Shown here piece after piece: positions 52,805-62,512 of a DNA stretch of 64,000 nt (position 1 is its first letter; every line of letters starts with the position of its first letter). The translations under genes were made by a program, and so were the position numbers. The DNA comes from DASZHJ01 sp963735465. GTDB lineage: Bacteria; Pseudomonadota; Alphaproteobacteria; ATCC43930; CGMCC-115725. The notes beneath the pieces were generated by a model, which saw only the letters and a list, made by a program, of their open reading frames with translations, did no database searches and was not told the DNA's origin. The stretch covers positions 2,976,001-3,040,000 of the forward strand of contig CAVTLA010000001.1 of the NCBI GenBank assembly GCA_963735465.1, given 5' to 3'.

Positions 52805-54138
52805 GGCTTGGCCGCCGGCAGCAGCACGGCGGTGACGGCGGTCTCGTCCTTGAGCACGGCACGGGCGACCTCCGTCACCTGCTCCGGTGTCACGGCGACG
52901 ATCCGCTCCGGCCAGGCCTCGATCTCGGCGAGGTTGCGGCCCATGGCCAGCGCCGCGCCGATGATGCGCGGCGGGCCGGCGAGGCTGTCGCGGCTGTAGA
53001 CGGCGCTGGCCTGCAGCCGGCGCTCGACCCGCGTCACTTCCTCCGGCGCGGCGCCTTCCTTCAGGAAGGCCGCCATCTCGGCCGCGACGGCGGCCTCGAC
53101 CTCGCCGACGCTGACGCCCGGGCGCGGCTCGGCGTAGAGGATGAAGCTGCCGCTGTCTCGCATGCCGCTGTAGCCGGTGCCGACGGTCGTCGCGAGCTTC
53201 TTCTCGATGACCAGGCTCTTGTAGAGGCGCGAGCTTTCGCCGCCGCCCAGCAGCTCCGCCAGGACGGTGAGGGCGTCGGCGGGATGGCCGTCCGCCTCGT
53301 GATAGCTCGGCGCCAGGTAGGTGCGCCGCCAGCGCGGGCTGGTGACCCGGGCGCTGCTCATCTCCAGGCGTGTCGCCGCCACCTTCGGCGGCTCGGCGAG
53401 GTCGACATGGGCCGGCACCGGCCGCGCGGGGATGTGGCCGTAGTATTTCTCGGCGAGGGCGTGGACGTCCTTCGTCGTGACATCGCCGGCGACGATCAGG
53501 ATGGCGTTGTTGGGGGCGTACCAGGTCCGGTAGAAGCGCCGGGCGTCCTCGGCATCGAGCCCGCGCATCTCGTGCAGCCAGCCGATGGTCGGCAGGCGGT
53601 AGTGATTGTTCAAGAGCAGCGCCGCGTCGGACTGCTCGCCCAGCAGCGCCGAGGGCACGTTGTCGATGCGGGTGCGCCGCTCCTCGATGATCACCTCGCG
53701 CTCCGGCGTCACCTTGGCCTCGGTGATCACGAGATCGCTCATGCGCTCGGATTCGAGCTTCATGGCGAGATCGAGCTTGTCGGCGGCCAGCGTCTGATAG
53801 AAGGCGGTGTAGTCCTCGGTGGTGAAGGCGTTGTCGCGGCCGCCGTTCTCGGAAATAATCCGCGAGAAGGCGCCGGGCGGCGTCTCCTTGGTGCCGCGAA
53901 ACATCAGATGCTCGAGGAAATGCGCGATGCCGGACTTGCCCGAGGGATCGTCGGCGGCGCCCACCTTGTACCAGACCATCTGCGTCACCGCCGGCGCGCG
54001 ATGGAACGGCAGCACCACCACCTGAAGGCCGTTCTTGAGGGTGAAGGTCTCGGCGTTGAACTGGCCGGCCGACGCCGGCAGCGCGCCCGCCGCCAGCACG
54101 GCCGCGGCGACGATCAGAGCACGGCCCAGGACCCGCAC
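52801..54138 (-). CDS. Exported M16 zinc peptidase, catalytic subunit
   Basis: A 445-residue protein with a signal peptide (LIVAAAVLAAGALPASAG) and the zinc motif HFLEH at residues 73-77 in GIAHFLEHLMFRGT. The third ligand region follows in EVIIEERRTRID. Together with the inactive paralogue immediately downstream it should form a periplasmic heterodimeric peptide-degrading enzyme. The start is GTG at 54138, 13 bp after the bamF stop. Confidence 0.95.
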   Translation of the reverse strand: MRVLGRALIVAAAVLAAGALPASAGQFNAETFTLKNGLQVVVLPFHRAPAVTQMVWYKVGAADDPSGKSGIAHFLEHLMFRGTKETPPGAFSRIISENGGRDNAFTTEDYTAFYQTLAADKLDLAMKLESERMSDLVITEAKVTPEREVIIEERRTRIDNVPSALLGEQSDAALLLNNHYRLPTIGWLHEMRGLDAEDARRFYRTWYAPNNAILIVAGDVTTKDVHALAEKYYGHIPARPVPAHVDLAEPPKVAATRLEMSSARVTSPRWRRTYLAPSYHEADGHPADALTVLAELLGGGESSRLYKSLVIEKKLATTVGTGYSGMRDSGSFILYAEPRPGVSVGEVEAAVAAEMAAFLKEGAAPEEVTRVERRLQASAVYSRDSLAGPPRIIGAALAMGRNLAEIEAWPERIVAVTPEQVTEVARAVLKDETAVTAVLLPAAKP

Positions 54139-54151
54139 CGGCAGCCCGCGC

Positions 54152-54763
54152 CTAGAACAGGTTCATGAAGGACGTGCTTTTTTTCCGCTCGATCGTGGGT
54201 GCCGGCGTCTCCGCCTGGGCCGCCGCATTGGGCGCGTCGGGCGCCACCGGCTGGCCCGCGGTCTGCGCCTGCTTGATGCGATCGGCCTCCTTGGACGGGT
54301 CGATCACCTCGCTCGGGCTGTTGTTGCGCCAGAACAGCAGCTTGTCGACGAAGGTCTTCTCGCCTTCCGGCGAGACCGACTGCTCTTCGGTGACGACGGC
54401 GCGGATCTTGGGATCAGCGTTCGCCACGCCCGCCTGGCGCAGCAGATCGTCCTCCCCAGGGCTGCGCTCGGCGGCGGCGGGCGGCAGGCCCGCCTGCTGG
54501 TTTCCGACGCGGAAGATGGCTTCCTTGGCGCGCTCCTGGGTCGGGACTTCCTGGCTCGGCGCCGCCCCCGGCTGGGGCGGGCGGAGGGAGTAGTCCGGCG
54601 GGATCGCCAGAGGTGCCCGGGACACCACCGCGAACTCGTCGGGGATCACCTTCTCCATGCCGAGGGCGCGCTTGATATCGGTGCAGCCGCCGAGCGAGGC
54701 GGCTAGCGCCCCCAGCGCCAGCACGGGAAGAACATAACGAGTCCCCACGAACTCCCTCCTCAT
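54152..54763 (-). CDS. bamF: DUF3035 lipoprotein, BamF-like subunit of the outer-membrane assembly machine
   Basis: A 203-residue lipoprotein with signal peptide and lipobox LGGC (SLGGCTDIKRALGMEKVIPDEFAVVSRAPLAIPPDYSLRPP). The PDEFAVV...L.IPPDY.LRPP core is the DUF3035 signature, described in Caulobacter as BamF, an alphaproteobacterial Bam-complex component. The remaining chain is polar and proline/alanine-rich. It is located between lspA and the M16 pair, consistent with envelope work. ATG at 54763. Confidence 0.88.
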   Translation of the reverse strand: MRREFVGTRYVLPVLALGALAASLGGCTDIKRALGMEKVIPDEFAVVSRAPLAIPPDYSLRPPQPGAAPSQEVPTQERAKEAIFRVGNQQAGLPPAAAERSPGEDDLLRQAGVANADPKIRAVVTEEQSVSPEGEKTFVDKLLFWRNNSPSEVIDPSKEADRIKQAQTAGQPVAPDAPNAAAQAETPAPTIERKKSTSFMNLF

Positions 54764-54771
54764 GACCGTCC

Positions 54772-55248
54772 TTAATTAGGACTTTCTCGCCTTCCGAGCA
54801 AGCCGTCCAGCACCAGCAGCGAGACCCCCACGGTGATGGACGAATCCGCCAAATTGAAGGCGGGGAAGTGCCAGTCGCCCCAGTGGAAGTCCAGAAAGTC
54901 GGTGACCGCGCCGAGGCGCAGGCGATCGATCACGTTGCCGACCGCACCGCCGATGACGAAGCCGATGCCGGCCGCCACCAGGGCGCCTCGGCTGCGCCAC
55001 AGCCAGACCAGCAGGGTCGCCACGATCACCGCCGCCAGGAGCGAGAATAGCACGACATTCCAGGACGAATCCCGATTGAAGAGGCCGAAGCTGACGCCCC
55101 GGTTCCAGGTCAGCACCAGGTTGAAGAACGGGGTGACCGGCCGCTGCGGAATGGCCGCGCCGTCGAAAAACCCGATGACCCAGGTCTTGGTGATCTGGTC
55201 GGCCGCCACCACCAGCGCCGCCAGCAGCAGGCTCAGCAACCGCCTCAC
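54772..55248 (-). CDS. lspA: Lipoprotein signal peptidase II
   Basis: A 158-residue four-helix membrane aspartyl protease that removes signal peptides from prolipoproteins. Signature parts are AADQITKTWVI, NLVLTWNRGVSFGLFN, GGAVGNVIDRLRLGAVTDFLDFH and FNLADSSITVGV, holding the two catalytic aspartates (NVIDR and LADSS). GTG 55248 overlaps the ileS stop, the usual ileS-lspA pairing. The next gene downstream encodes a lipoprotein that is a likely client. Confidence 0.96.
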   Translation of the reverse strand: MRRLLSLLLAALVVAADQITKTWVIGFFDGAAIPQRPVTPFFNLVLTWNRGVSFGLFNRDSSWNVVLFSLLAAVIVATLLVWLWRSRGALVAAGIGFVIGGAVGNVIDRLRLGAVTDFLDFHWGDWHFPAFNLADSSITVGVSLLVLDGLLGRRESPN

Positions 55249-58093
55249 TGCTTCGCCGCCTCCAGATGATCCACCGCGTCGGAGCAGCGCAGGCAGAGAT
55301 CGGCATGGCCGGCGACGGTGCCGACTTCCGAGCAGAACGCGCCAGCAGCGCAGGCACTTGTCGCCGGCGGCCGCCTCGATGACGCACGCCGACATCAGGC
55401 ACCTCGGCAAGCGCGAAGGCGCCGGCGGGCGGCGCGGAGAAGGCGACGGTGCCCTCCGAGGTGATGCAGAGCTCGGCGAGATCGACGCCCGCGAGCGCCG
55501 CGGCGGTAGCTGTCCGGCACGAAGAGACGCGCGGCCCCCTGCAGGCTCGATCCCAGACGCTTCTGCGCGCGCTCGATCTCGAGCGCGCCGGTGACGACGC
55601 GGCGGAGATCGCGAAGCCGCGCCCACTTGCGCGCCGAGCGCGTCGTCGCGCCATCCGGCGGGCACCGCGGGATAGTCCTCCAGATGCACGCTCACCTCGG
55701 GCGCATCGCCGTGGCGCGCGAGCCAGGCCTCCTCGGCGGTGAAGCAGAGCACCGGCGCCAGCCAGCGCGCGAGGCAGTCGAAGACGCGGTCGAGGACGGT
55801 GCGCGCGGCGCGCCGGCGCGGCGCGTCCGGCCGGTCGCAATAGAGCGCGTCCTTGCGCACGTCGAAATAGAAGGCCGAGAGATCGACGGCGCAGAAATTA
55901 TGCAGCTCCGTGAACATGGTGTGGAAGTCGTAAGCCGCGCGCCGTACGCCGCACGATCCCGTCGATCTCGGCGAGACGATGCAGCACCCAGCGCTCGAGC
56001 TCCGGCATCTCCGCCGTCGGCACGCGCTCGCCGTCGCGAGAATCCCGCGAGGCTGCCGAGGAGATAGCGCAGCGTGTTGCGCAGCCGCCGATAGACGTCG
56101 GACTGATACTTCAGGATCTCCGGCCCGATGCGGAGATCCTCGGAATAGTCCGACGCCACCACCCAGAGCCGGAGGATGTCGGCGCCGCTGCGCTCCACGA
56201 CCTCCTGCGGCGAGACCCCGTTGCCCAGCGACTTCGACATCTTGCGGCCCTGCTCGTCGAGCACGAAGCCGTGGGTGAGCACGGCGTCGTAGGGCGCGCG
56301 GCCGCGCGTGCCGCAGGATTCCAGCAGCGAGGAATGGAACCAGCCGCGGTGCTGGTCCGAGCCCTCGAGATAGAGCGAGGCCGGCCACTTGAGGTCCGGC
56401 CGCTTCTCCAGCACGAAGCTGTGGGTCGAGCCGCTGTCGAACCAGACATCGACGATGTCGGTGACCTGCTCGTACTTGGCGGGATCGTAGCGGTTGCCGA
56501 GGAAGGTCGCGGGATCGGCGGTGAACCAGACGTCGGCGCCGCCGCGGTCGACGGCGTCGGCGACGCGATCCACCACCGCCTGATCGCGGAGCGGCTCGCC
56601 GGTCGCCTTGTCGACGAAGACCGCGATCGGCACGCCCCAGGCGCGCTGGCGCGAGATGCACCAGTCCGGCCGGCTCTCGATCATCGAGCGGATGCGGTTC
56701 TCGCCCTGGGGCGGGATCCATTGCGTCTCGGAGATCGCCTTCAGCGCCGTCTCGCGGAGCCCGTTCGACTCCATGCTGATGAACCACTGCGGCGTGTTGC
56801 GGAAGATCAGCGGCGCCTTGGAGCGCCAGGAATGCGGATAGGAGTGGGTGAGCCGCCCGCGCTGCAGCAGCCCGCCCGCGGCCTCGATCGCGGCGATGAC
56901 CTTGTCGTTGGCATCGCCGGGCTTGCCGTTCGGACGATAGACCGCGGCGCCGGCGAAGAGCGGCACATCGCGGATAATAGGTCCCGTCATCGGCGACGAT
57001 GGCGGGATCTCGAGGCGATGCTTCACGCCCAGCTCGTAATCGTCGACGCCGGCGCCGGGTGCGATGTGCACGAAGCCGCTGCCGTCGGTGTCGGTGACGA
57101 ACTCGCCGGCGTAGCAGCGGCACGGCGAAGTCGTAGCCCTGCCCCATCAGCGGATGCCGCGCGACCGAGCCGGCGAGAGCACCGCCCTTGAACTCGGCCA
57201 GGATCTCGCCGGTGAAGCCGATCTCCTTCTGCGCCTGCTCCAGGCGGGATTTCGCCAGCACCAGGGTCTCGCCGACGCGCGCCAGGGATTTCTCCCCCAG
57301 CGCGGTGACCTTGACCGCGACGTAGTCGAAGTCCGATCCGAAGGCGATGGCGCGGTTGCCCGGCAGCGTCCAGGGCGTCGTCGTCCAGATCACGACGGAC
57401 GCGCCCGCCAGCTCCGGCACGCGACGCCGTCGTCACGGGGAAGCGCACCCAGACCGTCGTCGAGGTGTGGTCGTGGTACTCGATCTCCGCCTCGGCCAGC
57501 GCGGTCTGCTCCACCACCGACCACATGATCGGCCGTGCGCCCTTGTAGAGGCTGCCGTTCATCAGGAACTTGCCGATCTCGCGCACGATCTGCGCCTCGG
57601 CGTCGTAGGCCATGGTGGTGTAGGGATGCTCCCAGTCGCCCTCGACGCCGAGGCGCTTGAACTCCTCGCGCTGCACGTCGATCCAGTGCGCGGCGAAGTC
57701 GCGGCATTCCTTGCGGAACTCGTCGATCGGGACGTCGTCCTTGTTCTTCTTCGCCGCGCGGTACTTCTCCTCGATCTTCCATTCGATCGGCAGGCCGTGG
57801 CAGTCCCAGCCCGGCACGTAGACCGCGTCCTTGCCGAGCTTCTGCTGCACGCGGTTGACCACGTCCTTCAGGATCTTGTTGAGGGCGTGGCCGATGTGGA
57901 GGTTGCCGTTGGCGTAGGGCGGCCCGTCATGCAGGACGAATTTCTCGCGACCCTTGGAGGCGGCGCGCTGGCGCTGGTAGAGGCCGGTGTCGTGCCAGCG
58001 TTGCAGCAGCTGCGGCTCGCGCTTCGGCAGCTCGCCTTTCATCGGAAAGGCGGTCTGCGGCAGGAAGACGGTCGGTCGATAATCGGTGGCCAT
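55245..58093 (-). CDS. ileS: Isoleucyl-tRNA synthetase (about ten apparent indels)
   Basis: A class I synthetase charging tRNA-Ile. The HIGH box is NGNLHIGHALNKIL, WDCHGLPIEWKIEEKY follows, WTTTPWTLPGNRAI is in the editing domain, KMSKSLGNGVSPQEVV carries the KMSKS loop, and the C-terminal zinc cysteines are in CLRCWRV and CLRCSD. The reading frame changes near 57422, 57118, 57003, 56972, 56042, 55946, 55628, 55502, 55384 and 55333. Nine behave as +1 and one as -1. The net +8 matches the gene length and leaves 946 residues, normal for the family. Consensus error is far more likely than decay of an essential gene. ATG 58093. Confidence 0.94.
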
Positions 58094-58169
58094 GGCTCGT
58101 GACGTCAGGTGGTCGGATGGGGAGCGCCGTCAGCGCGGGGCGCCGGGCGCGAGCGGACGGTCCCGGCCC

Positions 58170-59216
58170 TCAGAAACGGGCCGGGCGGCTAATTCGAGAG
58201 CCATGCCCCATACCTAGTAGAGCCATGGGCGCGACCATAGGGAACGGCCCCTGCCCCGTCAACCAAGCGGCGCCGGGCTCCGCCGCCAGCACCGCCCGGG
58301 CCTGGCTGGCGTCGGCGGCGATCTGGGCCTTGAGCGCGTCGAGGCCGGCGAACTTGCGCTCCGGCCGCAGATGCTCGATGAGCGCCACCCGCAGATGCTT
58401 GCCGTAGAGATCGTCCGCGAAGTCGAAGAGATGCGCCTCCAGGCGCAGGTCGGTGCCGGCGACGGTGGGGCGGGTCCCGAGATTGGCGACACCCGGGCGC
58501 CAGACGAGCGGCGCCTCCCCCTCGATGGCGATGCGGACGGCATAGACGCCGCCCGCCGGCCGGAGATACTCGCCGAGACCGAGGTTCGCGGTCGGAAAGC
58601 CGATGGTGCGGCCGCGCTTGTCGCCGCTCTCGACCCTGCCCTCGATCTCGAAGGGGCGGCCCAGCAGCACCGCCGCCTCCCGCGGCCGGCCCGCGGCCAG
58701 ATGCTGGCGAATCAGCGTCGAGGAATAGACCACGCCGCCAACCGCCTCGAGGGGCGCGATGACAGTCACCGCGAAGCCGTGCTTGGCGCCTTCCTGCTGC
58801 AGCAGCGCCGGCGTGCCCCGGCGCTTGTGGCCGAAGTGGAAGTCGTAGCCCACCAGGACGTGGCGCGCGGCGGTGCGGCCGACGATGACGTCGCGCACGA
58901 AATCCTCGGCGCTCACCTGGGCGAGCACCAGATCGAAGTGCAGCACGAAGAGAAGATCGACGCCGAGATCCTCGATCAGATGCGCCTTGGCGCGCAGCGG
59001 CGTCAGGCGGAATGGCGGCGCCTGGGGATGGAAGACGTGATAGGGGTGCGGCTCGAAGGTGAGCACCGCCAACGGCGCCCCGGCGGCGCGGGCGAGCTCG
59101 CCGGCGCGGCGGATGACGATCTGATGGCCGAGATGAACGCCGTCGAAATTGCCGATCGCCACCACCGCGCCACGGTCGGTGGCCTCGAGCGCGGCCGGGT
59201 GACGAAGAATACGCAT
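58170..59216 (-). CDS. ribF: Bifunctional riboflavin kinase/FAD synthetase
   Basis: A 348-residue enzyme making FMN then FAD. The N-terminal adenylyltransferase half has VVAIGNFDGVHLGHQIVI, LTFEPHPYHVF, LVGYDFHFGHKRRG and YSSTLIRQHLAAG. The C-terminal kinase half has GRTIGFPTANLGL and GVYAVRI...GVANLGTRPTV. The last 40 residues, past AVLAAEPGA, are longer than usual and end in a Gly/Met-rich tail. It lies 76 bp upstream of ileS, the common ribF-ileS-lspA order. Confidence 0.96.
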   Translation of the reverse strand: MRILRHPAALEATDRGAVVAIGNFDGVHLGHQIVIRRAGELARAAGAPLAVLTFEPHPYHVFHPQAPPFRLTPLRAKAHLIEDLGVDLLFVLHFDLVLAQVSAEDFVRDVIVGRTAARHVLVGYDFHFGHKRRGTPALLQQEGAKHGFAVTVIAPLEAVGGVVYSSTLIRQHLAAGRPREAAVLLGRPFEIEGRVESGDKRGRTIGFPTANLGLGEYLRPAGGVYAVRIAIEGEAPLVWRPGVANLGTRPTVAGTDLRLEAHLFDFADDLYGKHLRVALIEHLRPERKFAGLDALKAQIAADASQARAVLAAEPGAAWLTGQGPFPMVAPMALLGMGHGSRISRPARF

Positions 59217-59276
59217 GGGGCGCGAAGATATCGCGGCGGCGGCGAAACCGATAGTCGGGAGTACGCGGCGCGCGGC

Positions 59277-59726
59277 CTAGCCGCGGGCGGGGACCATCAC
59301 CAGGGCGTCGCCGTCGATGACCACGGTCTCGCCGACCCGGCACACCGTCTGCAGCACGATCCGGGCCTTCTCCCGCATGATGTCGGCGATGGTGACCGAG
59401 GCCACCACCGTGTCGCCGATGCGGACCGGCGCGCGGAAATTCAGGTTCTGCTTGAGATAGATGGTGCCGGGCCCCGGCAACCGCGAGCCGATCACGGTGG
59501 AAAGGAAGCTCGCCGACAGCATGCCGTGGACGATGCGGCCGCCAAAGCGGGTCTTCGCCGCGTAGCTGGCGTCCATGTGCACCGGGTTGCTGTCGCCGGA
59601 GATGCCGGCGAACAGCACCAGATCCGCCTCGGTCACCGTACGCGCGTACCGCGCGGACATGCCGACCGAAAGGTCCTCCAGAAAGTACCCTTCCTCGGCC
59701 TCTCGAAGGCGACGCGTGTCATCCAT
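59277..59726 (-). CDS. MaoC-family (R)-enoyl-CoA hydratase
   Basis: A 149-residue hotdog-fold hydratase. The catalytic Asp/His pair is in FAGISGDSNPVHMDASYA, and GGRIVHGMLSASFLSTVIG and LNFRAPVRIGDTVVASV are typical. It hydrates trans-2-enoyl-CoA, or a similar CoA ester, to the (R)-3-hydroxy form. There is no adjacent fatty-acid or PHA gene. It starts ATG at 59726, with a palindrome-bearing gap upstream. Confidence 0.9.
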   Translation of the reverse strand: MDDTRRLREAEEGYFLEDLSVGMSARYARTVTEADLVLFAGISGDSNPVHMDASYAAKTRFGGRIVHGMLSASFLSTVIGSRLPGPGTIYLKQNLNFRAPVRIGDTVVASVTIADIMREKARIVLQTVCRVGETVVIDGDALVMVPARG

Positions 59727-59801
59727 CTCAATCCCTCGGCGCTGGTCACGACCCGGTGCGCCTCAAAAGGTTCGCACGGACATGGGCATTTGTGCGGTGC
59801 A

Positions 59802-59854
59802 CCTTAACGATTAAGGAGCCAAGCCGCAAGAATAGCCTGCCATTAAGGCCTTAA
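59802..59854. promoter_or_regulatory. Two TTAAGG palindromes upstream of the MaoC gene
   Basis: CCTTAA-CGA-TTAAGG at 59802-59816 and the perfect 12-bp palindrome TTAAGGCCTTAA at 59843-59854 share the same half-site (TTAAGG). They lie 27 bp apart in the 193-bp gap between the amidase end and the MaoC start. This is the arrangement of a two-site operator controlling the MaoC gene. The half-site spacing (3 and 0) does not match the CtrA consensus TTAA-N7-TTAA. Confidence 0.45.
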
Positions 59855-59919
59855 CGTCGCCTTAGGGAGAAAAGTTTCGCAGTAGCAACAAATGCCTCGG
59901 CAGCCCCCGGCGGGTGAAC

Positions 59920-61353
59920 TCATACAAGGGTCGGCCGCGGCTCGATCGGGGTCCGCGGATCTAGACCCACGGCCGCCTCCAGGCCCGCGGCGAAGCCCAG
60001 GAGCTCGCCGTCCCCATAGGGGCGCCCCACCATCTGCAGGCCCACGGGCAGGCCGCTCTTGGTGAAGCCGCACGGCAGCGAGAGGGCCGGGCAGCCGGTG
60101 AGCGTCACCGCGTAGTTGATGCCGAGCCAGTCCACGTAGTTGTCGAAATGGTGGCCGGCCACGTCCTGGACGTAGCGCTGGTTGACGTCGAAGGGCGGCA
60201 CGATCACCGCCGGCGTCAGCAGGAGATCGTAGACATCGAAGAACTCCACCACCCGGCGGTAGAGCAGCTCGCGGGCGCGGTTGGCGCGGCCGATCTCGTC
60301 GGCGGTGAGCTTGAGGCCCTGCTCGATGTTCCAGATCACCTCGGGCTTGAGCTTGTCCCGATGCGCGGCGAGATGAGGCGCCATTACGGTGACGAAGCGC
60401 GCCGCGCGCAGCACCTGAAAGGTCTCCCGCGAGCCCGCGAAATCCGGCGACGCCAGCTCCACCTCGGCGCCGAGCTCGCCGAAACGACGCGCCGCGGTCT
60501 CGGCGATCCAGCGCACTTCGGGATCGACCGGCAGAAAGCCCAGGTCCGGCGAGAATCCCACACGCCTGGCCTTGCTCGGATGCTGCGCGTGCTCGAGGTA
60601 GCTGCGCGCCGGCGCCGGCCGCGACAAGGGATCGCGGGGATCGAAGCCCGCCATGGCATCGAGCATGAGCGCCGCATCCGCGACGCTGCGGCCCATGGGC
60701 CCGCTCACCGCCAGGCTCTCGAAGGCGCCGGGCTTGGGCCCCTGGGCCACCACGCCCGGGCTCGGCCTGAGGCCCACCACCGAGCAGAAGCTGGCGGGAA
60801 TCCGCAGGCTGCCGCCGAGATCGCTGCCGTTCGCCAGCCACGCCATGCCGGTGGCGAGCGCCACCGCCGAGCCGCCGGAGGAGCCGCCGCAGGTCATCGC
60901 GGTGTTCCAGGGATTGCGCGTCTTGCCGAAGACCTCGTTGAAGGTGTTGGCGCCGGCGGCGAACTCCGGAACGTTGGAGCGGGCCAGCACGATGCCGCCG
61001 CGGCGCTCCAAGGTCTCGACCTGGAGGTCCGAGCGCTCCGGCACATAGTCGGCGAAGATCGGCGAGCCCTGGGTCGAGCGCACGCCCGCCACGTCCATCG
61101 AATCCTTGATCGCGATCGGCAGCCCGCCGAGCCAGCCCGCGGCGCCCCGCTCCGGCGTCGGCGCTGACAGGCGCCGGGCGTGATCCTGGGCCCGCTCGAT
61201 GCAGAGGGTCGGCAGCGCGTTCACCGCCGGGTCCACCGCGCGGATGCGCGCCAGCGCCGCGTCGATCAGCTCCGCCGACGCGACCTTGCCGTGCTTCAGG
61301 AGGTCCACCACCTCCACCGCGCTCAGCCGGATGAGATCGTCGCCTGTGGTCAT
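59920..61353 (-). CDS. Amidase (amidase signature family)
   Basis: A 477-residue serine amidase with the Ser-cisSer-Lys triad: lysine in GLPIAIKDSMDVAG and the serines in TCGGSSGGSAVALATG, then SDLGGSLRIPASFCSVVGLRPSPG. Family members hydrolyse a range of carboxamides; this one is not close to GatA, because no GatC or GatB gene is nearby and the C-terminal half differs. It has no signal peptide, so it is cytoplasmic. It is divergent from the Rieske oxygenase gene with a 103-bp spacer. Confidence 0.93.
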   Translation of the reverse strand: MTTGDDLIRLSAVEVVDLLKHGKVASAELIDAALARIRAVDPAVNALPTLCIERAQDHARRLSAPTPERGAAGWLGGLPIAIKDSMDVAGVRSTQGSPIFADYVPERSDLQVETLERRGGIVLARSNVPEFAAGANTFNEVFGKTRNPWNTAMTCGGSSGGSAVALATGMAWLANGSDLGGSLRIPASFCSVVGLRPSPGVVAQGPKPGAFESLAVSGPMGRSVADAALMLDAMAGFDPRDPLSRPAPARSYLEHAQHPSKARRVGFSPDLGFLPVDPEVRWIAETAARRFGELGAEVELASPDFAGSRETFQVLRAARFVTVMAPHLAAHRDKLKPEVIWNIEQGLKLTADEIGRANRARELLYRRVVEFFDVYDLLLTPAVIVPPFDVNQRYVQDVAGHHFDNYVDWLGINYAVTLTGCPALSLPCGFTKSGLPVGLQMVGRPYGDGELLGFAAGLEAAVGLDPRTPIEPRPTLV

Positions 61354-61456
61354 TGGGTACTCCGCGCTTCGGATTGAAAGACCGGCGGCGTCAGGCTACT
61401 GAGAGGGCGCGGCACGCGTCAAATCACCGTCGCCTTCACCACCCAGGGACCGCTCG

Positions 61457-62497
61457 ATGGATGCCGACCCCGCCCAGCCGCTGCGCGAGATGTGGTATTT
61501 CGCGCTTCCCGGCAGCGCGCTCCGACCGGGGCAGATGGCGCCGAAGATGCTGCTGGGCGAGCCACTGCTGCTCGGGCGCGACAGTGCCGGCGGGGTCTTC
61601 GCGCTCCGCGACATCTGCCCGCACCGCGGCATCCCGCTCCGCTACGGCCGCTTCGACGGCGCCGAGATCGAGTGCTGCTATCACGGTTGGCGCTTCCGGC
61701 CGGACGGGCGCTGCACCGCCATTCCCTCCCTGGTGGAAGGCCAGTCCTTCGACCTCTCGAAGATCCGCGCCAAGAGCTTTCCCGCCCGCGAGGTGCAGGG
61801 AAACATCTGGGTCTATGTCGGCGAGGAAGATCCGGCGACGGCGCCGGAGATTCCCGTCGTCGCCGATATCGGCGAGCGCGCGCCGGGCATGTTCGAGCGC
61901 CTGAGCTTTCCCAGCGCCATCGATCACGCGGTGGTGGGACTCATGGATCCCGCCCACGGGCCCTTCGTGCATCGCGCCTGGTGGTGGCGCTCAAGGCGAT
62001 CGATCCACGAGAAGGCGAAGCCCTTCGCGCCAGCGCCCTATGGCTTCACCATGGTGCGGCACGCGCCGAGCTCGAACTCCAACGCCTACCGGCTGCTGGG
62101 CGGCAAGCCGGAGACCGAGATCACCTTCCGGCTCCCGAGCGTGCGCATCGAGCACATCCGCGTGGGCGCCCACGTGGTCGCGAACCTGACGGCGGTGACG
62201 CCGATCAGCGCGGCCGAGAGCGAGATCAACCACGCGATCTACTGGACGCAGCCGTGGCTCACGCCGTTGCGCCCGCTGCTCAGGCCCTTCGTGCGCGCCT
62301 TCCTGCGCCAGGACCGCGACATCATGGTGATGCAGCAGGGTGGCCTCAAGTACGATCCGCCGCTGATGCTCATCGACGACGCCGACCGCCAGGCGAAGTG
62401 GTACTACCGCCTCAAGAACGAGTACCGCCGCGCCCGCGCCGAGAACCGGCCGTTCGAGAATCCGGTCAAGGAGCGCGTGCTGCGCTGGCGGAGCTGA
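61457..62497 (+). CDS. Rieske non-heme iron oxygenase, alpha subunit (VanA-like)
   Basis: A 346-residue oxygenase. The Rieske 2Fe-2S ligands are in ICPHRGIPL and CCYHGWRF, and the mononuclear iron histidines lie in FPSAIDHAVVGLMDPAHGPFVHRAWW. It should hydroxylate or demethylate an aromatic or other cyclic compound, fed by a reductase that is not in this window. LREMWYFALPGSAL near the start is typical of VanA-like single-component oxygenases. ATG 61457 is used. Confidence 0.92.
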   Translation: MDADPAQPLREMWYFALPGSALRPGQMAPKMLLGEPLLLGRDSAGGVFALRDICPHRGIPLRYGRFDGAEIECCYHGWRFRPDGRCTAIPSLVEGQSFDLSKIRAKSFPAREVQGNIWVYVGEEDPATAPEIPVVADIGERAPGMFERLSFPSAIDHAVVGLMDPAHGPFVHRAWWWRSRRSIHEKAKPFAPAPYGFTMVRHAPSSNSNAYRLLGGKPETEITFRLPSVRIEHIRVGAHVVANLTAVTPISAAESEINHAIYWTQPWLTPLRPLLRPFVRAFLRQDRDIMVMQQGGLKYDPPLMLIDDADRQAKWYYRLKNEYRRARAENRPFENPVKERVLRWRS

Positions 62498-62512
62498 AGC
62501 GCCGCCGCGCGC

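Noticed and set aside
54768..54782. GTCCT-TAATT-AGGAC imperfect palindrome at the end of lspA
   Set aside because: The arms are only five bases long, it overlaps the lspA stop codon, and bamF starts just beyond it, so it is too short to call an operator or terminator.
59802..59854. TTAA motifs as CtrA binding sites
   Set aside because: CtrA sites need TTAA-N7-TTAA; the spacings here are 3 and 0 within the palindromes, so the match fails.
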